NCBI RefSeq assembly: GCF_901875575.1
Contig: NZ_CABFMF010000077.1
Location: 1-64,000, forward strand
Length of the DNA: 64,000 nucleotides
From: an uncultured Streptococcus sp.
GTDB lineage: Bacteria; Bacillota; Bacilli; Lactobacillales; Streptococcaceae
Reading direction: 5' to 3'
Shown here: positions 44,500 to 53,345 of the stretch, piece after piece
How positions within the stretch are numbered: the first letter of the stretch is position 1
Layout of the letters: each line of letters opens with the position of its first letter
Translations under genes and position numbers: made by a program
Notes under the pieces: generated by a model
What the model saw: only the letters and a program-made list of their open reading frames with translations
What the model was told of the DNA's origin: nothing
Databases searched by the model: none

Positions 44500-45768
44500 C
44501 TAGTTTTGATAGACAATTTGTCCTTTACAGATGGTATATTTGACCTGCCCTTTTAAGTTTTCACCGATAAATGGTGAATTGGATGCTTTAGAAGCAAAAT
44601 GGGAGTCCACAAGACGGTCAGCTTTAGGATCAAAAATAGTGATATCTGCTGGACCATTCTCCGCCAAGTAACCTGCTTCAAAGTTATATAGTTTTGCTGG
44701 ATTGTATGTCATCTTTTCAAGTAATTCCATCAAGCTCAACTCACCCGCTTCGACTAAATAGGTCAATCCGAGAGAAAGAGAGGTTTCCAAACCAGTCATA
44801 CCAGATGGTGCTTTGGTAATATCCTCAACGTTTTTCTCATCTGCATGGTGAGGGGCGTGGTCAGTCGCTATAACTGTGATAACGCCTGATTTAAGACCTT
44901 CTATAACGGCACGACGGTCTGATTCCAAACGAAGCGGCGGATTCATCTTAGCATTGCTTCCTTGTGTCAAAAGGAGTGCTTCGGTCTTAGAAAAATGCTG
45001 TGGCGCTACTTCTGCTGTTACTTGCGCTCCCAATCCTTGAGCAAACTCCACTACTTTAACACTTTCTTCCTTAGACAAATGCTGGATGTGAACATGGGCC
45101 TTAGTTGCATAGGCAATCATGACATCACGCGCCATCATAGCATACTCAGCCACCCCAGTCGCACCACAGATATGGAAATGTTCTTTAGCAATATTTTCGT
45201 TAAAACCAAGAATCCCATTCAAACCTGGATCTTCTTCATGAAGGCTAATAAAGGTATTAAGCTTTTTAGCTTCTTCCATGGCTTCCTTGACAACTTTACT
45301 GCTTTCAAGCGGAATACCGTCATCAGAAAAACCGACTGCACCAGCTTCTAAGAGTTCTTTAAAGTCAGTCAAATCTTGCCCATTAAAATTTTTAGTAATG
45401 GTCGCAACCGTCTTAACATGAATCTTCTCTTTGGCAGCTGACTGGAGAACTTCTTGCAAGGTTTCTACATCTGAAATGGTTGGACTAGTATTAGCCATCA
45501 TGACAACCGTTGTAAAGCCACCTGCAGCGGCTGCTAGGGCACCAGTATGAATATCTTCCTTGTGGGTCTGACCAGGTTCACGGAAATGAACGTGGATATC
45601 AACCAAACCAGGAGCAACTACAAGACCTGTAGCATCAACGATGTCTACTCCTTCTTCTTTGATTTCGGGCGCAATTTTGACAATTTTCCCATCTTGGACT
45701 AGAACATCACACACTTGATCCAAACCAGACTTGGGATCCATAACACGACCATTTTTGATTAGTAGCAT
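44500..45768 (-). CDS. pyrC: Dihydroorotase
   Basis: The protein has 422 residues, typical of class I bacterial dihydroorotases. Metal-binding motifs are visible: DIHVHFREPG near residue 58, SLHEED, HIQHLS and the late ATDHAPHH. It closes carbamoyl aspartate to dihydroorotate in pyrimidine synthesis. It forms a run with mutX (13 bases upstream) and ung, the order I recall from pneumococcus. Confidence 0.95.
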   Translation of the reverse strand: MLLIKNGRVMDPKSGLDQVCDVLVQDGKIVKIAPEIKEEGVDIVDATGLVVAPGLVDIHVHFREPGQTHKEDIHTGALAAAAGGFTTVVMMANTSPTISDVETLQEVLQSAAKEKIHVKTVATITKNFNGQDLTDFKELLEAGAVGFSDDGIPLESSKVVKEAMEEAKKLNTFISLHEEDPGLNGILGFNENIAKEHFHICGATGVAEYAMMARDVMIAYATKAHVHIQHLSKEESVKVVEFAQGLGAQVTAEVAPQHFSKTEALLLTQGSNAKMNPPLRLESDRRAVIEGLKSGVITVIATDHAPHHADEKNVEDITKAPSGMTGLETSLSLGLTYLVEAGELSLMELLEKMTYNPAKLYNFEAGYLAENGPADITIFDPKADRLVDSHFASKASNSPFIGENLKGQVKYTICKGQIVYQN

Positions 45769-45780
45769 CTGCTTTCTCCT

Positions 45781-46245
45781 TTATTCATAGAAATCAACTT
45801 GGGTATCCAACAATTTATCCCCATCATAAACAAACTTGGCTGAAAAGAAGGGTTTATCTTCTAAAAGCCACCCAACAAAGGTATGGTCACCTTCCCAAGT
45901 CGGCTTACTCAAAACCTCGTCATAGGGAACCCATTCTAGCGTTCCCTCATTGCAATCAATCAAATCCCCCTCAAACTCCGTCACCTTAAAAACATAGGTG
46001 TACCAGTCTAAATCTGGTGTAAATTCAGGAAAAGTGATGACACCTTTTAGAACTGGTTTGGCTTTGAGCCCTGTTTCTTCAAGGATTTCACGCGCCGCGC
46101 ATTCCTGAGGAGTCTCTCCTCTCTCTAGCTTACCACCCACACCAATCCATTTACCCGCATGAACATCATTAGGCTTCTTATTACGATGGAGCATGAGCAG
46201 TTCTTTCCCGTTATCAATGTAGCAAATCGTCGCTAACTGAGGCAT
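45781..46245 (-). CDS. mutX: 8-oxo-dGTP diphosphatase, Nudix family
   Basis: The protein has 154 residues with a complete Nudix box, GGKLERGETPQECAAREILEETGL in outline (G..5E..7REVLEE.G pattern). Length and sequence agree with pneumococcal MutX, which removes oxidised dGTP from the nucleotide pool. It lies between pyrC and ung, with only nine bases to the latter, so the three are probably co-transcribed. Confidence 0.92.
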   Translation of the reverse strand: MPQLATICYIDNGKELLMLHRNKKPNDVHAGKWIGVGGKLERGETPQECAAREILEETGLKAKPVLKGVITFPEFTPDLDWYTYVFKVTEFEGDLIDCNEGTLEWVPYDEVLSKPTWEGDHTFVGWLLEDKPFFSAKFVYDGDKLLDTQVDFYE

Positions 46246-46254
46246 ATTTTCTCC

Positions 46255-46908
46255 TTATCTAAGCCAATCGATTGGCTCTTGTCCGGTCTCTTTTAAGAAT
46301 GCATTGGCCTTGGAAAAAGGCTTGGAACCCCAAAATCCTCTATAGACTGACAAAGGACTGGGATGGGCTGATTCGATAATCAAGTGATGAGGATTGGTAA
46401 CCAAGGTCTTCTTCTTGCGTGCATAGGATCCCCAGAGTACAAAGACCACTGGCCTATCTAGATGATTGACCACCTGAATCACAGCATCCGTAAAAGGCTC
46501 CCATATCTGACCAGCATGACCATTGGCCTGTCCAACAGGAACCGTCAAACAAGCATTGAGAAGCAAGACTCCTTGCTTAGCCCAAGCTGTCAAATCATGG
46601 GATTTCTTAACACCAAGATCATCTGACAATTCCTTCAAGATATTTTGCAAGGACGGCGGAGCTGGGATAGAGTCAGGAACAGAAAAACTCAAGCCCTGAG
46701 CTTGACCTGGCCCGTGATAGGGATCTTGCCCTAGAATCACCACCTTAACTTCTTCAAGCGGTGTTGTCAAGAGAGCCTGAAAAACCTTTTCCTTTGGCGG
46801 ATAAATAGTCCCCTGAGAATAGACCTGATTCATAAACTGATTGATTTTCCCAAAATAACCCTCAGGTAATTGCGCCTTAATCAAAGCATGCCAAGACGAG
46901 TGTTCCAT
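46255..46908 (-). CDS. ung: Uracil-DNA glycosylase
   Basis: The protein has 217 residues. Family motifs are intact: the water-activating GQDPYHGPGQAQGLSFSVP, and HPSPLSVYRGF carrying the DNA-minor-groove histidine. It excises uracil from DNA in base excision repair. The ATG at 46908 is preferred because AAGGAG lies six bases upstream; a TTG at 46914 sits between them. Confidence 0.96.
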   Translation of the reverse strand: MEHSSWHALIKAQLPEGYFGKINQFMNQVYSQGTIYPPKEKVFQALLTTPLEEVKVVILGQDPYHGPGQAQGLSFSVPDSIPAPPSLQNILKELSDDLGVKKSHDLTAWAKQGVLLLNACLTVPVGQANGHAGQIWEPFTDAVIQVVNHLDRPVVFVLWGSYARKKKTLVTNPHHLIIESAHPSPLSVYRGFWGSKPFSKANAFLKETGQEPIDWLR

Positions 46909-46914
46909 AGCCAA

Positions 46915-47183
46915 CTCCTTCGTTTTTACTGCCTCTATTATAGCAAAAAGTGGCTATCTAAACCACTTTTTACAGTATCTACAAACATTCGAGAAATTTT
47001 GTAAAAAATTTATAATAGAAGGCGTTTATTCATTACCTTATTGACGCTTGACTTAAACTCATCACTTGTTTTTTGTTTATAATAATCAACTCTTATAGAA
47101 GCCACGCTACAGCAAATCGACGAATCAGAAAGATAGCCAATAAATTTTAAAATACTATCATTATGCTTTTCAACATCAATAAA
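46915..47183. other. Intergenic stretch without recognised features
   Basis: These 269 bases between ung and the lipoprotein gene show no convincing open frame. It holds the upstream region of ung (a TATAAT-like box, complement near 46937-46942) and A+T-rich sequence, marking the start of a small accessory island. Confidence 0.4.
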
Positions 47184-48281
47184 CTATCTAACAATTAAAT
47201 AATGTGCATCTTTTATCTTATAATTTTCTAGATTAATTACCGTTTGATTTTTATTAACAATATTATATTTAACAAGAGAATCATTGAATAAAAAATAATA
47301 GAAGTTATCTTTAAATGTAAAATAAGGTGAAGTGTAATTTTCTGTACTAAAACCTTCCAGATGAATAATATCTTTTTCTAAATTATCTAAATTGACAGTA
47401 GTAAAGGAGAATTCGCCATTATTCAAACCATCATTCTCTATAATCAATTGATTATTTTTTAAATCATAGTGAATATTAGTTGGATACTTATCAGGAATAT
47501 CGATATAATTCTTGTTTTGACTTTTTAAATCAAAAACCAATAATTTATTTCCTGACTGATATTCCCCATTAGAATTACGCCCACTAAGTGCTTCCACAAT
47601 ATACAAGACATCATCTACATTAACCATTCTCATATATGCAGATGGTTCGTCTAGATTATATTTTTCGACGATGTTGAATTCTTTATCCATTTTCCAAATT
47701 TCTGTATTAGGAACATGAGTTGATAAATCCAGTGTGCTTACAAGTAAGTATAAATAATTATCTACAATAACAAACTGTTGACTGGCATTTAGTTGATCAT
47801 CATTTTTCACGGTAACATTAGTGACAACATCTAAATTATTATCATATTTATAAAATTCAATTCTATCTGTAAAGACAGCAGTTGCATATAAATAATCTCC
47901 ATCAGTTATGGATGCATATGCATCATTCCCTTCTGCTACTTTAAATTTTTCACTTAAATTTTCCTTATTAATTCTAGATACATATCTTTTCAGATTTAGT
48001 GTATCTTTTGTTTTTGCAGTTGAATAAGACCCTGCTTCTGAAAAACTTTCTGCCCAATAGATGTATTTTTCTTTTCTAGCTATATTTACCTTGAACTCAT
48101 TTAAATCATAATCATTAAATACAGCTATTTTATCGCTAGTCCAGATAGCCATTTTAAAATTATCTACTGAATTTTCCTTATTTAACTGACAGGCACTTAA
48201 ACAAATAAGGTAGAAACAAGCACTTATTGCAATCAACAAAAGGCCCAAAGCTATCATTCTTTTTTTCAATTTCATACTCAT
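47184..48281 (-). CDS. Lipoprotein of unknown function
   Basis: The protein has 365 residues. The N-terminus KLKKRMIALGLLLIAISACF is a signal peptide and is followed by a lipobox ending LSAC, with the lipidated Cys at about 31. The mature part is rich in short beta-like segments with repeated DDYLY/DNYLYLL-type stretches and could be a beta-propeller. No family is recognised. The ATG overlaps the stop of the upstream NlpC/P60-like gene (ATGA), so the two are translationally coupled. It may be a surface partner or protector for that secreted enzyme. Confidence 0.7.
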   Translation of the reverse strand: MSMKLKKRMIALGLLLIAISACFYLICLSACQLNKENSVDNFKMAIWTSDKIAVFNDYDLNEFKVNIARKEKYIYWAESFSEAGSYSTAKTKDTLNLKRYVSRINKENLSEKFKVAEGNDAYASITDGDYLYATAVFTDRIEFYKYDNNLDVVTNVTVKNDDQLNASQQFVIVDNYLYLLVSTLDLSTHVPNTEIWKMDKEFNIVEKYNLDEPSAYMRMVNVDDVLYIVEALSGRNSNGEYQSGNKLLVFDLKSQNKNYIDIPDKYPTNIHYDLKNNQLIIENDGLNNGEFSFTTVNLDNLEKDIIHLEGFSTENYTSPYFTFKDNFYYFLFNDSLVKYNIVNKNQTVINLENYKIKDAHYLIVR

Positions 48282-48922
48282 TTATTCCTATATATCAATA
48301 CTGTTTCACTCGATTTAAGTAGCTCAAACGGATGGATAGCATAACCCCAATCCCAAGTACCAATATCTACTCCTGTTACATCTTTATATCCTGCCCAAAC
48401 TAACTGAGAACAATAAAATTTATTTCTAGTATTAATATTGAAAAATTCATGGTTGTAAGGTTTTCCGATTTGTCTAGCAGCCCAATATGCAACATTTTGA
48501 TCATCTTGAATACTTGTTTTTTTAACACCTATTTGATAAACAGTACTACCGCTAAAACGATTTGTCCAATTCCCATATACAACTTGAACCCCTGTGCCTG
48601 GATTAGATTCAATCGTTGCATAATAGTAAGGGTCAGCTGCTACAATTCCAGCATGCCCATTATTAAAAAGAGGAGTTATCGCATATGAATCACTTATGCA
48701 AATAACACCATCTCTCCAGGTCCATCCTCCATGTGCAGCTCTATCCATTGTTTTCCAGTCACCTATGGGAGTTTCAGAATTTATATCTTCTAAAACAGAT
48801 TTTTCCCAAACTCTCATTTCATTTTTATCTATAGATTCCTCCATAGCATATACATATTCGTTAAAACCACATAATGACAAAAAAATGACACCAATACTTA
48901 ATTTTTTAGTTAATTTACTCAT
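48278..48922 (-). CDS. Secreted NlpC/P60-like (YiiX/YycO-type) cysteine hydrolase
   Basis: The protein has 214 residues. Residues 1-26 form a signal peptide (KLTKKLSIGVIFLSLCGF, cleavage after VYA). The mature part has the circularly permuted papain-like pattern: NNGHAGIV with His 90 first and FYCSQLVWAGY with Cys 171 later, as in YiiX/YycO proteins that act on amide or ester bonds in cell walls or lipids. The ATG at 48922 has AGGAG seven bases upstream; a longer frame exists but lacks a ribosome site. Coupled by overlap to the lipoprotein gene. Substrate unknown. Confidence 0.75.
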   Translation of the reverse strand: MSKLTKKLSIGVIFLSLCGFNEYVYAMEESIDKNEMRVWEKSVLEDINSETPIGDWKTMDRAAHGGWTWRDGVICISDSYAITPLFNNGHAGIVAADPYYYATIESNPGTGVQVVYGNWTNRFSGSTVYQIGVKKTSIQDDQNVAYWAARQIGKPYNHEFFNINTRNKFYCSQLVWAGYKDVTGVDIGTWDWGYAIHPFELLKSSETVLIYRNK

Positions 48923-49140
48923 ATTCTTTCTCCTAAATAAACCACAACTATTGGAATTAATATTCATAAATAACTCAACTGCACATGACAATCTCCTTCT
49001 TTCTGTTTATATTTTTATATATATACAATTATAACTGAATAAATAAAATCTGTCAAATATATATAAAGCGTTTTCAAAAAAAGCCTTGTAATCTAAATTT
49101 CCATAATTTCAATACCACTCTACACTTTATTTTGACATGT

Positions 49141-49833
49141 TTAAAGTAGTTCCAAGCAATCCAACAAGTCTTGATAGGAATGGACTTCGTAGGTTGGCTG
49201 GGCTTGTGTGTGATTTTCGAGGTTATGAGGGTTGTACCAGATGGTGTCAATCCCAGCATTATTTCCACCTTGAATGTCGGCAGTTAGAGAATCTCCAATC
49301 ATCAGCGTCTTTTCTTTGCTAAAGCCAGCAATCTGCTGACCGATTTTTTCATAAAATAGAGCATCAGGTTTTTGTGTTTGCAACTGTTCAGAGATAAAGA
49401 CTTGATTGAAATAAGGCGCTAGACCAGATTGAGTCAAACGCCCTGTCTGAATGGCAGTTATTCCATTTGTCGCAGCATACAGCTCATAATCTCGCTCGAT
49501 AAGGCTATCCAAGAGTTCATGAGCGCCTGAAAAAGTTTGTCCCTGCTGGGCAAGGTAAAATTGGTAACGCTGGGCTAGAAAACTACCGTCTTTTTCCTGT
49601 CCAAAATAAGCAAATAAACGAGAAAAGCGCGTGTTAACCAGCTCTTGTTTACTGATTTTCTTTTGTTCCAAGTCCTTCCAGAGAGCCTTGTTCATGGGAA
49701 CGTAATAATCTTTATAAACCTGAATATCTGCAACCCCTTCTTCTTTTAGGAGTTGCGTTAAAGCCACATCCTCAGCAACATCAAAATCAAGAAGAGTGTG
49801 GTCAAGGTCGAAAAGTAGAAATTTGTAGGACAA
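49141..49833 (-). CDS. HAD-family phosphatase (YjjG-like nucleotidase), TTG start
   Basis: The protein has about 231 residues. Motif I FDLDHTLLDFD, motif II ATNGI, a lysine in KPDALFYEKI and motif IV MIGDSLTADIQGG define a HAD phosphatase of the YjjG type, which dephosphorylates non-standard pyrimidine nucleotides. I place the start at the TTG at 49833 because AAAGGA lies about nine bases before it and the core begins at once (SYKFLLFDLDHT); an ATG at 49869 would add twelve non-conserved residues. Confidence 0.85.
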   Translation of the reverse strand: MSYKFLLFDLDHTLLDFDVAEDVALTQLLKEEGVADIQVYKDYYVPMNKALWKDLEQKKISKQELVNTRFSRLFAYFGQEKDGSFLAQRYQFYLAQQGQTFSGAHELLDSLIERDYELYAATNGITAIQTGRLTQSGLAPYFNQVFISEQLQTQKPDALFYEKIGQQIAGFSKEKTLMIGDSLTADIQGGNNAGIDTIWYNPHNLENHTQAQPTYEVHSYQDLLDCLELL

Positions 49834-49952
49834 TTTGGTGTTTTCCTTTCTAAGATAAACAACTTTCACTTCAGCCAGTTGTTCAATGTAAAAACTTAAA
49901 AGTAGTATAGTACCACAAAGAATAATAGTTCTAATGGATTAACTAACCCATA

Positions 49953-50192
49953 CTATTCTAGTGAATTATAGAAAAATCTCCTATAAATTCGAGCAATAGT
50001 TAAAATACATGCAAATATGACTCCCAAAATAGATAATACTATTTTCACAAAACTCATTTCAGAGCCTATTACATAGATATGAAAAAGAGGGGCTAGTCCT
50101 ACACATAGAGACAATAGATAACTAATAAATCTTATCTCACCAATTCCTGCAAAAAAATGTTTCATTTTAAATATCCCAATTCCACCTTTCAT
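49953..50192 (-). CDS. Small membrane protein, hypothetical
   Basis: The protein has 79 residues with two membrane segments (about 20-40 and 48-66) and a basic end (RIYRRFFYNSLE). No family is recognised. It starts one base after the stop of the next upstream small membrane gene, so the two form a pair. Such pairs of small membrane proteins are common in bacteriocin immunity loci, and a broken candidate peptide gene lies just upstream. Confidence 0.5.
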   Translation of the reverse strand: MKGGIGIFKMKHFFAGIGEIRFISYLLSLCVGLAPLFHIYVIGSEMSFVKIVLSILGVIFACILTIARIYRRFFYNSLE

Positions 50193-50193
50193 C

Positions 50194-50424
50194 TTAATAA
50201 TCCACTAGCAAATCTATTGGCTTCTCTTTTTTTTTGAAAAATCTTGACAACAAATTTACTCCACTTAATGCTACTAAGACTTCAATGGGTAAAAAATAGT
50301 AATCCCATATCAAATGAGAAATCAGCAATGTTAGAAATAGTATACAGTCAAAATAACTATTCTGAAAATACTCTGTAATTACATAATACAGAAACACCAC
50401 AACCATCAAAATTAAAACAACCAT
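50194..50424 (-). CDS. Small membrane protein, hypothetical
   Basis: The protein has 76 residues with two or three hydrophobic segments and a charged C-terminal end (RFFKKKEKPIDLLVDY). No family is recognised. It precedes the 79-residue membrane gene by one base on the same strand and follows the 59-residue gene by about 116 bases. Confidence 0.5.
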   Translation of the reverse strand: MVVLILMVVVFLYYVITEYFQNSYFDCILFLTLLISHLIWDYYFLPIEVLVALSGVNLLSRFFKKKEKPIDLLVDY

Positions 50425-50540
50425 TATAATACTATCATCCTGTTCTTAATTTATTGTCACTTTTTCCATCCCATTCATCAATAGCATTAAAAAATCCAAT
50501 CAAGAAATGATTACCTACTCACTAATACTATTTCCAAAAT

Positions 50541-50720
50541 TTAATTTTTTGGGGGATTTAGTAACGCAATTCCAATTAGCAATACACCTAATATAAATAA
50601 AAGTATTTCCCAAAATTGATTCTCAGTTTTAATAAAAGGTATAAGATACATACTAACCAATATGGAACTTGCTCCTAAAAGAGCAAAGACCACTCTGACT
50701 TTATCGCTTAGTTTAAACAT
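50541..50720 (-). CDS. Small two-segment membrane protein, 59 residues
   Basis: A complete short frame runs from the ATG at 50720 to the TAA at 50541: it begins MFKLSDKVRVVFALLGASS and ends LLNPPKN. Two hydrophobic segments (about 9-28 and 39-54) flank a polar turn. The ribosome site is weak (GGGA). It starts three bases after the broken peptide frame, in the same direction. A role as immunity protein is only a suggestion. Confidence 0.45.
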   Translation of the reverse strand: MFKLSDKVRVVFALLGASSILVSMYLIPFIKTENQFWEILLFILGVLLIGIALLNPPKN

Positions 50721-50722
50721 AT

Positions 50723-50857
50723 TTAATTCCCATAAAATAAGCAGTGGCTACGTTTACTGTAATATTCCCCGTCTTTATGTAGAGATAATTCCCCATCAAG
50801 ACACCTCATCTCTTCTTACTCAATAGCAGCATAATTGTTTGGTGATACGAGTTTCAT
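50723..50857 (-). pseudogene. Candidate bacteriocin-like peptide gene interrupted by a stop codon
   Basis: A strong ribosome site (GAGGAG, seven bases away) precedes an ATG at 50857. The frame reads MKLVSPNNYAAIE, then TAA, then continues in the same frame as EEMRCLDGELSL to a second stop at 50723, 45 codons in all. The leader pattern (YAAIE-x-EEM..LDG) resembles double-glycine leaders of streptococcal peptides, but the processing site reads DGE rather than GG. Either it is a decayed peptide gene or a 13-residue leader is the real product. The rest of 50858-51001 shows no gene. Confidence 0.4.
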
Positions 50858-51001
50858 AAGATTTCTCCTCTTTAACGTGGCATGGTTAAGATAGTTCTCT
50901 AATAAGTAATCGTCGACTGCGTTTAAAGCACTTTGTTACCTAGATAAGATATCCTTTCTCTATTTGATTTTAAAGAGAACTAAGATGCAACCATATTTAT
51001 C

Positions 51002-51733
51002 TCACTTCTTATTTTTAAATAACTCATACTCTTTTTCTCTGATAAAGGGAAGTGAGAAATTAGAAAAAATTAGTAGAATTGAAAACAGATATTCGTCTTT
51101 TTGTATCACTAAAACATAGACAAAAAATAAATAGACCATCAAATCTAGTACAAAAAGAGAAAATAGCCTCCTTTTCATTACCTTACTTGTCTTAAAAATT
51201 CTGTTTAATAGAACCTTTATCGTAGTATCTACACAAATTTTTATCAAAAAGATAAGAGTCAGTACATGATTAGCAACTGTACCATGAAGAATAAATGGAA
51301 ATATAGTTAATATAAAACTAGAAATCTCTAAATATTTTATCCAAGGAGAATGAGACATCTTACTTTTAAACTGACTGATTTTCCTATACTCGCTAGCTAA
51401 TCTAGTATCAAAATCTCTACCAATTTTATTAAATATTAAGAACTCCAGTATAAAAATACTGATTAATACGATATAAGTAGAAAGGTTTCCTGGGAAAAAT
51501 TTATTGATTAAAATTGGAAAACTCATTAACAGAATTGAGTTTATAGCCAAACAAATGGATACTATTTTATTCTTCACAGAGTATATAGGTAGCGATACTA
51601 TTGAATAGAGAAACGCTAAAAAAATAAGCAAGAAATACTCAGTGCTGCTAATTAGCGGCGCCCTTAATGATAAAAATAGATAGGCACCCCACACGATGAT
51701 ATGCACTTTACGAATTGACTCTAGATTACTCAT
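51002..51733 (-). CDS. Multi-spanning membrane protein of unknown function
   Basis: The protein has 243 residues and about six to eight hydrophobic segments, with a soluble charged loop near residues 105-135 (RDFDTRLASEYRKISQFKSK). No family is recognised. It is the first gene of a run of small membrane proteins on the minus strand and may belong to the same accessory island. Confidence 0.6.
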   Translation of the reverse strand: MSNLESIRKVHIIVWGAYLFLSLRAPLISSTEYFLLIFLAFLYSIVSLPIYSVKNKIVSICLAINSILLMSFPILINKFFPGNLSTYIVLISIFILEFLIFNKIGRDFDTRLASEYRKISQFKSKMSHSPWIKYLEISSFILTIFPFILHGTVANHVLTLIFLIKICVDTTIKVLLNRIFKTSKVMKRRLFSLFVLDLMVYLFFVYVLVIQKDEYLFSILLIFSNFSLPFIREKEYELFKNKK

Positions 51734-52374
51734 CTACCTACTCCTAATATGTAAAGGGAATCTATTTTTAGTTCCATTCTCTTTCCAACAAGTTATAAGC
51801 GTTTTATTATATTTCCTTCTTCTACATTAGGTAAAGTTGAAATACATTTTTTGCAAGTGAAAATATAATTGTTATTTGGAGACCCAAAATATCTATCCCT
51901 CTTCTAGACACAAACCAAGTCAGATTAAAGATACAAATATAATGGTAGGGCTTTCTTTTACTTTAGACTACCATAAAACAAGGAATCTTTCAACAAAATT
52001 CATTGTCAGACTACTATTCTAGAAGATTGACAGCCCAAATCTTTCAGAATAGAACTATCCTATCTATCGAACACCCTATCTTCATAAATATATATGTAAT
52101 TCTAGACCTAGAATTCCTATAAACTAAATGTTTTCGCGCTATTCTAAGCTATTGATAGCCTTAAATGTTAATTTTTGAGCAATTCTAAAGCTAGAATAGT
52201 TCCATCACAATCAGTTTTGAATGATTCACAATTTAGAAACACTATGATTCTACTCCTTTTAAACAAAAAGGAACTGCCCAAGCAATCCTTTTCTGATTTT
52301 GTAATAATCTACTTAAAATTTGATAGTAGAGATAATCAATAACTCACCTATAGACGGAATGAGAGGAAGATTCC
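51734..52374. other. 640-base gap with short palindromes, no convincing gene
   Basis: No frame of useful length is visible. Several short inverted motifs built on ATTCTAG/CTAGAAT recur (near 52015, 52048, 52100, 52141 and 52181-52198). A 24-codon frame with a good ribosome site (AGGAG, GTG start near 52243, minus strand) could be a gene remnant. A hairpin near 52265-52292 (AAAAGGA with TCCTTTT) may terminate the dhaKLM transcript. Confidence 0.4.
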
Positions 52375-52749
52375 TTATTTATTGATTTCAAGCTCCGTCA
52401 ACTGTGTTTGAATAACTGACAGTTCTGCCCCAGCCTGAAGAAGAGCTGCTGCAGTATAGGCGCCTTCTACAATTGGAACCCTGTTGATGATGATACTTTT
52501 ATCACTGAAATCAGCCACCATTTCTAAGTTCATTTTAGCAGAACCGAGGTCAAAAAAAGCTAATAAAGTATCTGCTGGATTTTCGGAAACAACCCTGTCT
52601 ACTTGATCAAAACTCGTTCCAATTCCTCCATCTTCGGTTCCTCCTACATAAGTAATCGGAACATCTTTAGCTACTTCACTAATCAGTTCAACAACACCTT
52701 CTGCAATGTTTTTGGAATGTGAAACGATAACAAGACCAATACTTCCCAT
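52375..52749 (-). CDS. dhaM: Dihydroxyacetone kinase phosphotransfer subunit DhaM
   Basis: The protein has 124 residues, a single IIA-mannose-like domain. The start GSIGLVIVSHS carries the phospho-accepting His 11; GGTEDGGIGTS and LLAFFDLGSAKMN complete the family pattern. It passes phosphate from the PTS protein HPr to the ADP bound in DhaL. Its ATG overlaps the dhaL stop (TAATG). The short form without the fused HPr and EI domains is usual in Firmicutes. Confidence 0.93.
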   Translation of the reverse strand: MGSIGLVIVSHSKNIAEGVVELISEVAKDVPITYVGGTEDGGIGTSFDQVDRVVSENPADTLLAFFDLGSAKMNLEMVADFSDKSIIINRVPIVEGAYTAAALLQAGAELSVIQTQLTELEINK

Positions 52750-53324
52750 TAAACCACCCCAGTTTCTAAAAGAGCAGTAAAGAGTAATCCTGATGAGAAT
52801 GATCCAGGATCAATATGTCCAAGAGAACGTTCTCCTACATAAGATGCTCTTCCTTTAGTTGCAAGTAAATCTTTGGTAGCATTCACTACCTGATCAATAA
52901 GCTCTTTAGTCAATTGGCCAGCAGACAAGGCAGCAATAACAGGAGTCCAAACGTCAACCATTGTCTTTTCTCCAACTTCTGCTTTCCCACGTTTGACAAT
53001 CATATCCAGACCACTTTGTAAAATTTCTTCTAATTTAGAATGAGAATCAGCCTTGGCCATGCCCATAAAAGCAGAGCCATACAGAGGACCAGAAGCACCG
53101 CCTACCTTACTCAATAGTTGCATTGAGACAAGTTTAAAAACATCACTGCTGGTTTCAAATTGCTTTCCTTCTAAGTTTTCCATAACTGCAACCATTCCAC
53201 GCGCCATATTTCCACCGTGGTCTCCATCTCCTATAGGAGTGTCTAACTCACTAAGGTAATCTTTCTGTTCTTGAATTTTTTCATTAAAAAGCTTCATCCA
53301 TTCAAGTGCTTGTTCAGCATTCAT
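52749..53324 (-). CDS. dhaL: Dihydroxyacetone kinase ADP-binding subunit DhaL
   Basis: The protein has 191 residues. Magnesium-ADP binding aspartates are in LDTPIGDGDHGGNMARG; GGASGPLYGSAF and GRASYVGERSLGHIDPGS are further family motifs. It holds ADP as a cofactor that is rephosphorylated by DhaM and gives phosphate to dihydroxyacetone held by DhaK. Confidence 0.95.
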   Translation of the reverse strand: MNAEQALEWMKLFNEKIQEQKDYLSELDTPIGDGDHGGNMARGMVAVMENLEGKQFETSSDVFKLVSMQLLSKVGGASGPLYGSAFMGMAKADSHSKLEEILQSGLDMIVKRGKAEVGEKTMVDVWTPVIAALSAGQLTKELIDQVVNATKDLLATKGRASYVGERSLGHIDPGSFSSGLLFTALLETGVV

Positions 53325-53345
53325 GCGACATTTCCTCCTTGACTT

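Noticed and set aside
44962..45351. A 129-codon + strand frame inside pyrC
   Set aside because: It is fully antisense to the well-supported pyrC gene, with no ribosome site or recognisable domain.
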